DNA of 64,000 nt from Flavobacterium beibuense (GCF_004151245.1 NZ_JUIW01000002.1:310001-374000); one strand, 5' to 3'; positions 20,160 to 29,740 are shown, counted from the stretch's first letter. The notes: a model not told the origin generated them from the sequence alone. Numbers and translations: made by a program.

Positions 20160-20885
20160 ATGTCAAAAGAACATTACGAAAATGAAGACGACAAAATTCT
20201 TGAAGGCTTAAAACAAAAACCATGGAGTGAAATAAGAAGTAACGACTCCTGGGTAATCTTCAAGGTAATGTCAGAATTTGTAAACGGATTTGAATCGATG
20301 GCCCGTATAGGTCCCTGTGTTTCAATTTTCGGTTCTGCCAGGACAAAATCAAGTGACAAATACTATCAGTTAGCTGAAAGGATTGCCGAAAAAATTTCTA
20401 AAGCAGGTTATGGCGTTATAACAGGTGGTGGCCCCGGTATTATGGAGGCAGGAAATAAAGGCGCCGCTAAAGGGATGAGTCCATCTGTAGGGCTAAATAT
20501 AGAACTTCCTTTTGAACAGCATTTTAACCCATTTATAGATCAGGATAAGAACCTTAACTTTGACTACTTTTTTGTTCGAAAAGTAATGTTTGTTAAGTAT
20601 TCTCAGGGATTTGTGGTTATGCCCGGAGGTTTTGGTACCCTGGACGAAATGTTTGAGGCAATTACACTTATACAAACGAAAAAGATTGCTAAATTCCCTA
20701 TTATACTTGTAGGTACTGAGTTTTGGGGCGGATTAATGGACTGGATTAAAACTGTTTTGATAGAAAAATATTTTAACGCAAGTCCCGAAGACCTGAAACT
20801 CATAAAACTCGTAGATACTGAAGATGAAGTTCTTGAGGTTATAGATACTTTCTATAAAAAATATAATCTTAGCCCTAACTTCTAA
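20160..20885 (+). CDS. LOG family (TIGR00730-type) nucleotide phosphoribohydrolase
   Basis: A 241-residue Rossmann-fold protein of the LOG/lysine-decarboxylase-like family. The hallmark motifs are present: CVSIFGSARTK near residues 54-64, GYGVITGGGPGIMEAGNKGA near 84-103, and VVMPGGFGTLDEMFEA near 152-167 (PGGxGTxxE). Characterised LOG proteins hydrolyse nucleoside 5'-monophosphates (including cytokinin or AMP/GMP nucleotides) to base and ribose-5-phosphate; the old lysine decarboxylase label is wrong. The first 45 residues form a helical extension common in Bacteroidetes members. It lies 29 nt after uvrA. No damage-response link is visible beyond the position. Confidence 0.9.
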   Translation: MSKEHYENEDDKILEGLKQKPWSEIRSNDSWVIFKVMSEFVNGFESMARIGPCVSIFGSARTKSSDKYYQLAERIAEKISKAGYGVITGGGPGIMEAGNKGAAKGMSPSVGLNIELPFEQHFNPFIDQDKNLNFDYFFVRKVMFVKYSQGFVVMPGGFGTLDEMFEAITLIQTKKIAKFPIILVGTEFWGGLMDWIKTVLIEKYFNASPEDLKLIKLVDTEDEVLEVIDTFYKKYNLSPNF

Positions 20886-21028
20886 TCTTATTGATGAGTT
20901 TTAACTTTTTTACAGGCAACCAGTTGCAATAATTCTCATCTTTTTAAGTAAATATTAATGCATGCATAGTTTGTAATACGCATGTAAATCCTATTTTAGT
21001 AATATTGATTAGTAATTAATTTAAGCCA

Positions 21029-21036
21029 TACCTTTG
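21029..21036 (+). promoter_or_regulatory. -7-like octamer TACCTTTG overlapping the start of the M1-like/barrel gene
   Basis: A perfect match, but its last three bases are the TTG needed to begin the signal peptide. It is more likely a coincidence or a leaderless case than an ordinary promoter. Upstream, TATTTTAG near 20992 is a weaker alternative. Confidence 0.3.
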
Positions 21037-23856
21037 AAAAGTAAATTCGGGATCTTACTTCTTTTATTTCTGATTTTTTCATCAGTTTCCCATGCACAAC
21101 ATCTCAATAAAATGAATGTTGAACTGGACTATGAAAACAAGGTCCTTAAAGTAAACCAGGAAATTACTTTTTATAATCAGTCTCAGGATACTTTAAGAGA
21201 GTTTATCCTTAATGACTGGAACAATGCTTATTCAGATAAAACCACTCCCCTTGCAAAGCGTTTTTCAGATGAATTTGTACGCTCTTTTCATAGGGAAAAA
21301 GATGAAAATCGCGGAAAGACAACTATCTATTCCATATCAAATCAGTATGGTGTACAGCTAAAAAGAAAACGACCTGAAAATCATCCAGATTTAATTGATA
21401 TACAATTAATTAAACCCATTTACCCAAATGAAAAGTTTATAGTGAATATTGTATACGATGTTAAGCTGCCAAATGATAAATTTACACGCTACGGATATGG
21501 TAATAACGGTAACCTGATACTTAAGGATTGGTACCTTACCCCTGCACGTATTGAAAAGGGAAAGTTTGTAAAATACAGTAATGAAAACCTTGATGATATA
21601 GCCAATACTTTTTGCGACTATCAGCTAACCCTTACCACTCATAATAAGCTTACGATAAGTAGCGATTTATATCAGGGAAATGTTACGCCTACTGATGATG
21701 GTGAAAAATATTTCTTTATAGGTGAAAATCGTGCCGGTTTCAGCATGATAATCCAACAGCAAAACGATTTTAATGTTTTTAGCAGTTCCTCAGTAATTGT
21801 AGAAACAAACCTTACAGATAGCAGGGTTACCGATTATCAGAAAGCTCATTTAATCGATAATATTATCAAATTTACCAATGAGAATCTGGGTAGTTACCCT
21901 AACGGAAAGATAGTAGTTAGCGAAGTGGATTATGAAAAAAATCCGGTTTACGGATTAAACCAGCTCCCTTCATTTATAGCCCCTTTCCCCGACTCTTTTA
22001 TTTATGAGGTTAAATTCCTAAAAACCTACCTAAATAACTACCTAAAAAACACATTGAATATAAATCCGCGTGAAGACAACTGGATTTATGATGCTATGCA
22101 AACCTACCTAATGTATAAGTATGTTGAGCAGTATCATCCGGATAAAACCATGGCGGGAATAAAATGGGGAATATTAAAAGGATATAACCTTTTTAGGGTC
22201 CCTTACAATGATCAGTACAGCTATCTGTATCTTTTAATGGCAAGAAAAAATCTGGACCAGCCTATTGGCGATCCAAAAAACACTTTTATAAAATTCAATG
22301 AACAGTTAGCGGGAAAATATAAAGCCGGAATAGCACTTAACTATTTAGAAAGTTATTTGGGAAAAGGCACAGTGAGTACTTCAATAAAAGAGTTTTTTGA
22401 GCTAAACAAAAGCCAACAGACAAACAGAACGGACTTCAGAGAGATAATAGACTCTAAAACCGATAAGGAAACAGCCTGGTTTTATAATACATTAGTAGAT
22501 GACAGAGCTATTATAGATTTTAAATTTGGTAAGGTCAAAAGAGATAAGGATTCTGTAGAGGTAACTATAAAAAACAAGACACAGACCAATGTTCCGGTTT
22601 CTTTATACGGACTCAAGGATGGGCAGATTGTTTTTAAACAATGGCTTGAAAACATTAAAAACGATAGTACTTTTACTATAGCTAGACAGGATGCCGACAA
22701 GCTTTCCATAAATTATGAAAACGAAATACCTGAATATAACAGGCGTAACAACTGGAAAAAACTAAACAAAGTAGTAATAAACAATAAACCTGTTAAGTTT
22801 ACTTTCTTTCAGGATCTTGAAAATCCGGGCTATAATCAGATTTTTTATGTGCCTAACTTTACCTTTAACCTTTATGATGGGGTTTCGGTAGGGCTTCGTT
22901 TTCACAATAAATCTTTGCTTGAAAAACCTATTATTTTTGATGTCACCCCTACTTATTCCAGTAAGACAGGAACGTTGATAGGTTCAGCCTCTATGCTGTT
23001 TAACCAGTATATAAGGGATGGTGGTAGCCTGTATAATATCAGATATGGTTTAAGCGGTTCAACATATCATTACGAGCCTGATGCTGCTTATGTAAAGTTT
23101 ACCCCAAGTGTACAGTTCCGTTTTAGGGATACAGATTTGCGCAAAAACAAAAAGCAATATCTCCTTTTTAGATATGTTTCTGTAAACAGAGAGCAGTCGG
23201 CTTATAATTTTGATAAGCAAAATGAAGATTATTCGGTATTTAATGCCCGATACTCTTCCGCAGAATCCGAAATCATTAGGCATATTGACTATTCTACCGA
23301 TTTACAGATAGCAAGTAACTTTGGTAAATTGGCAGGAGAAGTCCAGATAAGAAGATTGTTTTATGATAATACGCAGTTAAACCTGCGTTTTTACGGAGGT
23401 ATGTTTATGTATAGAGATACCAGTTCCGACTATTACAGCTTTGGTCTTGACCGCCCTACTGATTATTTATTTGATTATAATTTTTATGGAAGATCAGAAA
23501 CTACAGGTATATACAGCCAACAGTTTATAATGGCTGAAGGAGGATTTAAGTCAAAACTGGATACAAGATATGCCAACCAGTGGATGACTACCGTTAATGC
23601 CAGTATAAATGTATGGAACTGGGTTGAAGTATACGGTGATATGGGATTTTTGAAAAATAAATATGAAAATGCCGAATTTGTTTACGATACGGGAATCCGT
23701 TTAAATCTCCTAACAGACTATTTTGAATTATATTTACCCGTATACTCTTCAAACGGTTTTGAGCTGAATGACAGCAATTATAGCCAAAATATAAGGTTTG
23801 TAGTTACTTTAAGCCCGGGAACACTTTTAAAATTATTCACAAGAAAATGGTTTTGA
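21034..23856 (+). CDS. Outer-membrane protein: inactive M1-peptidase-like domain plus C-terminal beta-barrel
   Basis: 940 residues with a signal peptide (MKSKFGILLLLFLIFSSVSHAQ). Residues 25-470 follow the M1 aminopeptidase layout: a beta-rich N-domain, YGLNQLPSF (around 304-312) where GAMEN would be, and then the catalytic helix. The zinc site is lost: K330-T331-x-x-N334 replaces HExxH, and D353 stands exactly 18 residues later in place of the Glu. From about 640 the sequence alternates like a transmembrane barrel (YTYxF-type strands, e.g. YLLFRYVSVNREQSAYNF) and ends in Phe (LLKLFTRKWF). An upstream in-frame stop at 21022 forces TTG 21034 as start. A surface-binding or chaperone-like role is possible; peptidase activity is unlikely. 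Confidence 0.8.
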   Translation: MKSKFGILLLLFLIFSSVSHAQHLNKMNVELDYENKVLKVNQEITFYNQSQDTLREFILNDWNNAYSDKTTPLAKRFSDEFVRSFHREKDENRGKTTIYSISNQYGVQLKRKRPENHPDLIDIQLIKPIYPNEKFIVNIVYDVKLPNDKFTRYGYGNNGNLILKDWYLTPARIEKGKFVKYSNENLDDIANTFCDYQLTLTTHNKLTISSDLYQGNVTPTDDGEKYFFIGENRAGFSMIIQQQNDFNVFSSSSVIVETNLTDSRVTDYQKAHLIDNIIKFTNENLGSYPNGKIVVSEVDYEKNPVYGLNQLPSFIAPFPDSFIYEVKFLKTYLNNYLKNTLNINPREDNWIYDAMQTYLMYKYVEQYHPDKTMAGIKWGILKGYNLFRVPYNDQYSYLYLLMARKNLDQPIGDPKNTFIKFNEQLAGKYKAGIALNYLESYLGKGTVSTSIKEFFELNKSQQTNRTDFREIIDSKTDKETAWFYNTLVDDRAIIDFKFGKVKRDKDSVEVTIKNKTQTNVPVSLYGLKDGQIVFKQWLENIKNDSTFTIARQDADKLSINYENEIPEYNRRNNWKKLNKVVINNKPVKFTFFQDLENPGYNQIFYVPNFTFNLYDGVSVGLRFHNKSLLEKPIIFDVTPTYSSKTGTLIGSASMLFNQYIRDGGSLYNIRYGLSGSTYHYEPDAAYVKFTPSVQFRFRDTDLRKNKKQYLLFRYVSVNREQSAYNFDKQNEDYSVFNARYSSAESEIIRHIDYSTDLQIASNFGKLAGEVQIRRLFYDNTQLNLRFYGGMFMYRDTSSDYYSFGLDRPTDYLFDYNFYGRSETTGIYSQQFIMAEGGFKSKLDTRYANQWMTTVNASINVWNWVEVYGDMGFLKNKYENAEFVYDTGIRLNLLTDYFELYLPVYSSNGFELNDSNYSQNIRFVVTLSPGTLLKLFTRKWF

Positions 23857-24020
23857 TATAGGTTTTATAACGAAATGAAACTTGTTTAAAAATACATTTT
23901 ATTCATTTTTTAGAAGATTTCATTGAAAATATTTTATCTAAAAATATTCAAATCCTCTTTTCACTGCTAAAAGTGAAATCATTTTTTTCTTCAAATTTTA
24001 TGAAATTACATTCTTTTAAT

Positions 24021-24028
24021 TAAATTTG
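24021..24028 (+). promoter_or_regulatory. -7 element TAAATTTG for the E1 gene
   Basis: Ends 22 nt before the ATG at 24051. The preceding 150 nt hold no gene and are AT-rich. Confidence 0.55.
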
Positions 24029-24050
24029 TAGTCATACAACATGCGTATTT

Positions 24051-26456
24051 ATGACTGAGACAGAAACAAAAAAATCACTTTCGTTCGACGATTTTAAAGC
24101 CGAAGTGCTTAATGATTATAAAATTGCCGTAATAAGCAGGGAGTGCAGCCTTTTAGGCCGCCGTGAAGTACTTACCGGGAAAGCCAAGTTTGGTATCTTT
24201 GGTGACGGTAAAGAAGTACCACAGCTGGCTATGGCTAAAGCTTTCCGTAATGGTGACTTCCGTTCCGGTTATTATCGCGACCAAACCTTTATGATGGCTA
24301 TTGGTCAGCTTACAATACAGCAGTTTTTTGCCGGATTATATGGTCACAGCGATTTAGAGCATGACCCAATGTCTGCAGGCAGGCAAATGGGCGGGCACTT
24401 TGCCACTCACAGCCTTGATGCAAACGGGAACTGGAAAAGCCTTACTCAACAAAAAAACTCCAGTGCTGACATCTCTCCTACTGCCGGACAAATGCCAAGA
24501 CTTTTAGGTTTAGCACAGGCATCTAAAATCTACAGAAATGTTAGTGGTATTGAAAATAAAACAAACTTCTCTATAAATGGTAATGAAGTAGCTTGGGGTA
24601 CCATAGGTAATGCAAGTACTTCTGAAGGGCTTTTCTTTGAAACCATTAATGCTGCCGGTGTACTTCAGGTACCAATGGTAATGAGTGTTTGGGATGATGA
24701 GTATGGTATTTCTGTACATGCACGTCATCAAACCACAAAAGAAAATATATCTGAAATATTAAAAGGATTCCAAAGAGACGAAGATTCTAAGGGATATGAA
24801 ATAATAACAGTTAGGGGTTGGGACTACCCTGAACTTGTATCAGCTTATGAAAGAGCATCTGTAATAGCAAGAGAACAGCACATTCCTGTACTTATACATG
24901 TTTATGAGCTTACACAGCCACAAGGACACTCAACATCAGGTTCTCATGAACGTTATAAAGATGCTGACCGTTTAACATGGGAAGCAGAATATGACTGTAT
25001 CGCTCAAATGAGAAAATGGATGATTGAAAACGAAATGGCTGTTGAAGAAGATCTTGATGCTATTGACGAGCAGGCTAAAAAAGACGTTCTTGAGGGTAAA
25101 AAAGCTGCATGGTCTGCTTATGCTAATCCTATTAAAGAAGAGCGTGACGAGCTTGTAAATATACTTAAAGATATTGCTGGCCAAAGCCCTAACAAAGTTT
25201 TTATTGAAAAACACATCTCTGAGCTTTCTGCTATAAAAGAGCCTATAAGAAAAGAGATTCTTATTACAGCAAGAAAAGTACTGAGAATAATAGTTAAAGA
25301 AAGTGGTAAAAACACTCTTTCTGCCTGGATTTCCGATTATACAGCAAAAATACAGCCCAAATACAGCTCTCACTTATTCTCCCAGTCAGATAAAAATGTA
25401 TTCAGCGTAAGCGAAGTACTTCCTGAATATGGAGAAAATCCTGAAGAAGTAGACGGGCGTGTGGTAATTCGTGACAATTTTGATGCAATATTCAGTAAAC
25501 ATCCGGGAACGCTTGTTTTTGGAGAAGACTGCGGACATATTGGTGATGTTAACCAAGGGCTTGAAGGTATGCAGGAAAAATACGGAGATTTTCGTGTTTG
25601 TGATGCCGGTATACGTGAAGCAACTATTTTAGGACAAGGTATAGGTATGGCTATGAGAGGCCTTCGACCTATAGCTGAAATTCAGTATCTGGATTACCTG
25701 TTGTATGCTATACAGATAATGAGCGACGACCTTGCTACATTACAGTACCGTACATCAGGCAGACAAAAAGCTCCGCTAATCATCAGAACACGTGGACACA
25801 GATTAGAAGGTATATGGCATTCAGGATCTCCGATGGGAATGATAATTAATGCTATTCGTGGTATTCACGTACTCGTACCAAGAAACATGACTAAAGCAGC
25901 CGGTTTCTATAATACACTTTTAGAAACAGATGAGCCTGCATTAGTTGTAGAGTGCCTTAACGGATACCGTTTAAAAGAGAAAAAACCAACTAACCTTGGA
26001 GATTTTAAAACTCCTATTGGTGTAGTTGAAACTATAAAAGAAGGTAAAGACATCACCCTTGTTTCTTATGGTTCAACTCTTCGACTTGTTGAGCAGGCTG
26101 CTAAAGAATTAATGGAAGTAGGTATTGATGCAGAGATTATAGACGTTCAGTCTCTTTTACCTTTCGATATTAACCATGATATCGTTAAGAGTGTAGCTAA
26201 AACAAACAGGTTATTAGTAATAGATGAAGATGTACCAGGTGGTGCTTCGGCTTATATCTTACAACAAATACTTGATGAGCAAAATGCTTACAAACATTTA
26301 GACAGCAAACCTGAAACATTAACAGCAAAAGCCCACAGACCTTCTTATGGCACTGATGGTGATTATTTCTCTAAACCATCTGCTGAAGATATCTATGAGA
26401 AAGTATATGCAATAATGCACGAGGTTAATCCAAATGAATATCCTGAATTATACTAA
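24051..26456 (+). CDS. Fused alpha/beta E1 component of a 2-oxoacid (branched-chain) dehydrogenase
   Basis: 801 residues joining both E1 subunits in one chain. E1 decarboxylates a 2-oxoacid with thiamine diphosphate and acylates lipoyl-E2. The alpha half (to about 400) shows GYYRDQTFMMAIG, AGRQMGGHFATHS and GTIGNASTSEGLFFETINAA, then WDDEYGISVHA. The beta half (from about 450) shows VFGEDCGHIGDVNQGLEG, IREATILGQGIGMAMRGLRP and LLVIDEDVPGGASAYILQQ. The TPP motif GDG..NN of classical E1 alpha appears as GTIGN...WDD; the flavobacterial orthologues I recall have the same change. The branched-chain substrate (supplying iso-fatty acid primers) is inferred from the fused architecture. No E2 or E3 gene lies nearby. 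Confidence 0.88.
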   Translation: MTETETKKSLSFDDFKAEVLNDYKIAVISRECSLLGRREVLTGKAKFGIFGDGKEVPQLAMAKAFRNGDFRSGYYRDQTFMMAIGQLTIQQFFAGLYGHSDLEHDPMSAGRQMGGHFATHSLDANGNWKSLTQQKNSSADISPTAGQMPRLLGLAQASKIYRNVSGIENKTNFSINGNEVAWGTIGNASTSEGLFFETINAAGVLQVPMVMSVWDDEYGISVHARHQTTKENISEILKGFQRDEDSKGYEIITVRGWDYPELVSAYERASVIAREQHIPVLIHVYELTQPQGHSTSGSHERYKDADRLTWEAEYDCIAQMRKWMIENEMAVEEDLDAIDEQAKKDVLEGKKAAWSAYANPIKEERDELVNILKDIAGQSPNKVFIEKHISELSAIKEPIRKEILITARKVLRIIVKESGKNTLSAWISDYTAKIQPKYSSHLFSQSDKNVFSVSEVLPEYGENPEEVDGRVVIRDNFDAIFSKHPGTLVFGEDCGHIGDVNQGLEGMQEKYGDFRVCDAGIREATILGQGIGMAMRGLRPIAEIQYLDYLLYAIQIMSDDLATLQYRTSGRQKAPLIIRTRGHRLEGIWHSGSPMGMIINAIRGIHVLVPRNMTKAAGFYNTLLETDEPALVVECLNGYRLKEKKPTNLGDFKTPIGVVETIKEGKDITLVSYGSTLRLVEQAAKELMEVGIDAEIIDVQSLLPFDINHDIVKSVAKTNRLLVIDEDVPGGASAYILQQILDEQNAYKHLDSKPETLTAKAHRPSYGTDGDYFSKPSAEDIYEKVYAIMHEVNPNEYPELY

Positions 26457-26460
26457 TACT

Positions 26461-26489
26461 AAAATCCCCGCTTACAGCGGGGATTTTTA
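26461..26489. terminator. Bidirectional intrinsic terminator
   Basis: AAAATCCCCGC/GCGGGGATTTT stem with a TTACA loop, A- and T-flanked, between the convergent E1 and aldehyde dehydrogenase genes. Confidence 0.9.
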
Positions 26490-26497
26490 TTTTCCTT

Positions 26498-27850
26498 TTA
26501 TTTTATGTAGACGGTTTTTACGTTCACAAATTCCTTTATACCATTTTCGGCAAGTTCACGTCCAAAACCTGACTTTTTCACTCCCCCGAAAGGCAATGCC
26601 GGGTCGGATTTAACCATAGCATTTACAAACACAGCACCTTCTTCAAATAGATGAATTTTTTCTTTTAGGGCTTCTACATCCTTTGTAAAAATATTTACCC
26701 CTAATCCGAAAGACGAATTATTACTCAATTCAACAGCTTCCTCAAATGTATCAAAGGCCATTACAGGAGCCACAGGGCCAAATACCTCTTCATTAAACAC
26801 AGGCATGCCAGTAGTAACATCAACAAGTACTGTAGGTTCGTAAAAAGCATCTTTACGCCTCCCTCCGGTTACTATTCTTGCACCCATCTCTACAGACTTA
26901 TCTACCTGTTTTTCTATATCCTCAGCCAAGTCTACCCTAGCCAATGTTCCTATTTCTGTACTTTCATCTAAAGGGTCTCCACATTTCATTTTACTAACCT
27001 CTTCTGTAAAACGGGAAACAAATTCGTTATACAATGATTTATGAACTATAAATCTCTTGGCAGCAATACAGCTTTGCCCTGTATTTTGCATCCTGGCAGT
27101 TACTGCCACAGGTATTGTTTCATCAAGATCAGCATCTTTAAGAACTATAAAAGCATTACTACCTCCGAGTTCAAGCACTGATTTTTTTATTAGACTAGCA
27201 GCTGTCGAAGCTACTGTTGCTCCTGCTTTTTCACTCCCTGTAAGAGAAACTCCTTTTATAATAGGATTCTCTATTACATTCTTTACCTGCTCACCGGAAA
27301 TTTGCAGGTTTTGATATACAATCTCCGGAAATTCGGCTTGCTTAAAAATATCTTCTAATAATGCAGCACAGCCTGCTACATTAGATGCGTGTTTGACAAC
27401 CACAGTATTACCGGCAATTATAGCAGGTATAGCAAACCTGAATACTTGCCAGTAAGGAAAATTCCATGGCATTACCCCTAAAATTACACCTAAGGGTTCA
27501 TATGTCACAAAACTTTCACCTGCATCTGTTTTAATATTTTTGTTTTCGAGAAAACTTTCTGCATGTTCCAGGTAATATTCGCACAACAATCCACACTTTT
27601 TTACCTCTGCAATAGCCTGTTTTATGGGCTTTCCCATCTCCATAGAGCATGTTTCGGCTAGTAAATGTTGTTGTTTTGTTAAAACAAATATTAAATTTTT
27701 GATAAATTTCATCCTTTTTTTTAAGGGTGTTTTTCCCCATTTTTGAAAGCTTTTCTGACTAATTTCAAGCATTTGAATCACCTGAAAGTCAAGAAAATAC
27801 TGATATTCCGAAAGGGTTTCTAAGTTGTAGGGATTAGTAGTTACTGGCAT
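26498..27850 (-). CDS. NAD(P)-dependent aldehyde dehydrogenase (succinate-semialdehyde type)
   Basis: 450 residues of the ALDH superfamily, close in layout to succinate-semialdehyde dehydrogenases of the GabD/Sad group. Landmarks are GVILGVMPWNFPYWQVFR (cofactor-binding), VSLTGSEKAG, KKSVLELGGSNAF with the general-base Glu, and MQNTGQSCIAAKRFIVH with the nucleophile Cys. The C-terminal EVFGPVAPVM and LPFGGVKKSGFGREL are intact. The start is MPVTTNPYN at 27850: the frame is open further upstream, but those codons overlap the divergent OmpA leader and coding start, and they read as non-homologous Cys/Phe-rich sequence. The aldehyde substrate is not certain. Confidence 0.9.
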   Translation of the reverse strand: MPVTTNPYNLETLSEYQYFLDFQVIQMLEISQKSFQKWGKTPLKKRMKFIKNLIFVLTKQQHLLAETCSMEMGKPIKQAIAEVKKCGLLCEYYLEHAESFLENKNIKTDAGESFVTYEPLGVILGVMPWNFPYWQVFRFAIPAIIAGNTVVVKHASNVAGCAALLEDIFKQAEFPEIVYQNLQISGEQVKNVIENPIIKGVSLTGSEKAGATVASTAASLIKKSVLELGGSNAFIVLKDADLDETIPVAVTARMQNTGQSCIAAKRFIVHKSLYNEFVSRFTEEVSKMKCGDPLDESTEIGTLARVDLAEDIEKQVDKSVEMGARIVTGGRRKDAFYEPTVLVDVTTGMPVFNEEVFGPVAPVMAFDTFEEAVELSNNSSFGLGVNIFTKDVEALKEKIHLFEEGAVFVNAMVKSDPALPFGGVKKSGFGRELAENGIKEFVNVKTVYIK

Positions 27851-27950
27851 AATAAAGTTTAAAATTGAAAAAATAACACATATTTTCTTAGATTTAAAAT
27901 TACTACATTTACAAAAAATTTCAAAGTACTGATAACAATAAACAATTATT

Positions 27951-29216
27951 ATGAAGAAAGTTGTACTACCTTTATTAATGATTTGCCTTACTTCGGCAAG
28001 TTTAAAAGCACAGGACGTGCAGGAGACCGGAAACATGAATGACTATAACAAATGGTCAATTGATGTTAACGGTGGTTTCAGCAAGCCCGCTAATCCAATG
28101 AGCCCGGGCTATCATTCATCTGCATTTAATTTCTTTCATGCAGATTTAGGTTTCAGGTACATGTTCAACACCAAATTTGGTTTAAAACTTGGAGCTGGCT
28201 ATGATAAAATGAGTGAAGATGATGGACCTGAATTCGAATCTACACTATTAAGCGCTAACTTACAGGGTTATGCTAACCTTGGGCGTATTATGGAGTTTGA
28301 GTCATGGACTAAAACATTCAACCTTTTAGGTCACATGGGTGTTGGCGTTGGTCAACTTAAAAATGATGATCGTTTTGAAGGTGAAGACTGGATTGGTAGT
28401 TTCCTAATCGGTTTAACCGGACAAGTTAGATTATCTGACAGAGTAGCTTTAAATGCTGACTTTACAATGGTAAATAGCTTCTCACAACAAAAGACTTGGG
28501 ACGGTGGAGCTTATAATCCAGGAAGCCAACAAGGTTTTGACAGCACTCTTTACAATGCTACTTTAGGTCTTTCTATCTATTTAGGTAAACACCAACAGCA
28601 TGCTGACTGGTTTGTTGATGAAAAACTTGACGAACTTGAAGCTCTAGAGCAAAGAATTGGTGAAATCGAAACTATGATGAATGATACTGATAAAGACGGT
28701 GTGCCAGATTATCTAGATGCTGAACCAAACAGTGTAACAGGTGTTGCTGTTGATACTAAAGGTAGAGCTATTGATAAAAACAACAATGGTGTGCCGGATG
28801 AGCTAGAGTCTTACCTAGATCAAAGAACTAAAGAAATCAAACAAGAAGTTAGCGAAGGTGTAAGCGGAGACTTAGCCGGTCTAATCAACAACGGTTATGT
28901 AAACGTATACTTCGATTTCAACTCAGACAAGCCAAATGCACAGTCTGTAAGCGGAATCAACTTCCTAATCAAGTATCTAAAACAAAATCCTTCAGTTTCT
29001 GCTGACGTAGTAGGTTATGCTGACGAAATCGGTAACAGCGATTACAACAAAAACCTTTCTACAAGAAGAGCTGAAAACGTTAAGAAAATTTTAGTTGACG
29101 CTGGTATTGATGCTGGTAGACTAAACATTGTAGGTAACGGAGAAGATGCTTCTGTAAACAAAGACTCTAAATACGCTCGTCAGGTAGTAAGAAGAGTTAC
29201 TTTCATCCTGAAATAA
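27951..29216 (+). CDS. OmpA-family outer-membrane protein with TSP3-type linker
   Basis: 421 residues: signal peptide (MKKVVLPLLMICLTSASLKAQ), an eight-strand-like barrel (about 35-215), then a calcium-binding thrombospondin type-3-like linker (DTDKDGVPDYLDAEPN near 244-259 and DKNNNGVPDELE near 277-288). The C-terminal OmpA peptidoglycan-binding domain covers 310-421, with NVYFDFNSDKPN, ADVVGYADEIGNSDYNKNLS and TRRAENVKKIL. It anchors the outer membrane to peptidoglycan and is usually abundant. Codon use is strongly biased to A/T-ending preferred codons compared with its neighbours, as expected for high expression. A TACATTTA element near 27902 may be its -7. A clear terminator follows. Confidence 0.93.
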   Translation: MKKVVLPLLMICLTSASLKAQDVQETGNMNDYNKWSIDVNGGFSKPANPMSPGYHSSAFNFFHADLGFRYMFNTKFGLKLGAGYDKMSEDDGPEFESTLLSANLQGYANLGRIMEFESWTKTFNLLGHMGVGVGQLKNDDRFEGEDWIGSFLIGLTGQVRLSDRVALNADFTMVNSFSQQKTWDGGAYNPGSQQGFDSTLYNATLGLSIYLGKHQQHADWFVDEKLDELEALEQRIGEIETMMNDTDKDGVPDYLDAEPNSVTGVAVDTKGRAIDKNNNGVPDELESYLDQRTKEIKQEVSEGVSGDLAGLINNGYVNVYFDFNSDKPNAQSVSGINFLIKYLKQNPSVSADVVGYADEIGNSDYNKNLSTRRAENVKKILVDAGIDAGRLNIVGNGEDASVNKDSKYARQVVRRVTFILK

Positions 29217-29239
29217 TAAATTCAGATAAATAAAAATTA

Positions 29240-29269
29240 AAACCTCTGCATAACGCAGAGGTTTTTTTA
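29240..29269 (+). terminator. Intrinsic terminator after ompA
   Basis: AACCTCTGC/GCAGAGGTT stem with an ATAAC loop and a T7 run. Confidence 0.88.
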
Positions 29270-29291
29270 TATCTTTAAGAAAAAGAAAAAT

Positions 29292-29690
29292 ATGAACCAA
29301 CGTGATACAGCTATCCTTTCTATGCGTGGGGGAGCTATTGGCGAAGTAACTGAGCAGTCTTCACAGGAAGAAATATTTCAAAATAAAACCTTACGACCAA
29401 TCCTTAAATTACAAAACGACCTTTTTGTAGAATCATTTCTTAATTATGTAAATAAGCATAAAGGTGATTTTTATAATCTCTCTATTGAAAAGAAGTTATT
29501 TTTTATAGAGAATGCTATACAAAAAGATATTAAGTTTAGAAATGCCCTTAAAGGCATGGTTATAGCATTATTTACAGTTGAGGAATTTAGAGACTATATA
29601 AAAAACTCATCTAACCTTAATAAAAGGATGATGAATATACTTATTGAACGTCTTAAAGATCAGGTACAGGTTTTAGTAAAACCCGAATAA
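29292..29690 (+). CDS. Conserved flavobacterial protein of unknown function (132 aa)
   Basis: 132 residues, soluble and mostly helical, no signal peptide. It begins MNQRDTAILSMRGGAIGEVT and contains TLRPILKLQNDLFVESFLNY, QKDIKFRNALKGMVIALFT and NLNKRMMNILIERLKDQV. I recall orthologues in many Flavobacteriaceae with this same N-terminus; database entries sometimes call them glyoxalase, but no vicinal-oxygen-chelate fold or metal motif is visible here, so I do not use that name. The gene has its own TATCTTTA-type element near 29271 and is followed by a terminator. Function unknown. Confidence 0.75.
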   Translation: MNQRDTAILSMRGGAIGEVTEQSSQEEIFQNKTLRPILKLQNDLFVESFLNYVNKHKGDFYNLSIEKKLFFIENAIQKDIKFRNALKGMVIALFTVEEFRDYIKNSSNLNKRMMNILIERLKDQVQVLVKPE

Positions 29691-29691
29691 C

Positions 29692-29717
29692 AAAAAAGGA
29701 GCTTAAAAGCTCCTTTC
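29692..29717. terminator. Bidirectional intrinsic terminator
   Basis: AAAGGAGC/GCTCCTTT stem with a TTAAAA loop between convergent genes. Confidence 0.8.
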
Positions 29718-29740
29718 CTATTTATATAAAATATTTTAGT

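Noticed and set aside
27851..28036. N-terminal extension of the aldehyde dehydrogenase to 28036
   Set aside because: It overlaps the divergent OmpA signal peptide and coding start and has no aldehyde dehydrogenase resemblance; MPVTTNPYN at 27850 fits the family.
29292..29690. Glyoxalase annotation for the 132-residue protein
   Set aside because: No vicinal-oxygen-chelate repeats or metal ligands visible; the sequence is helical.
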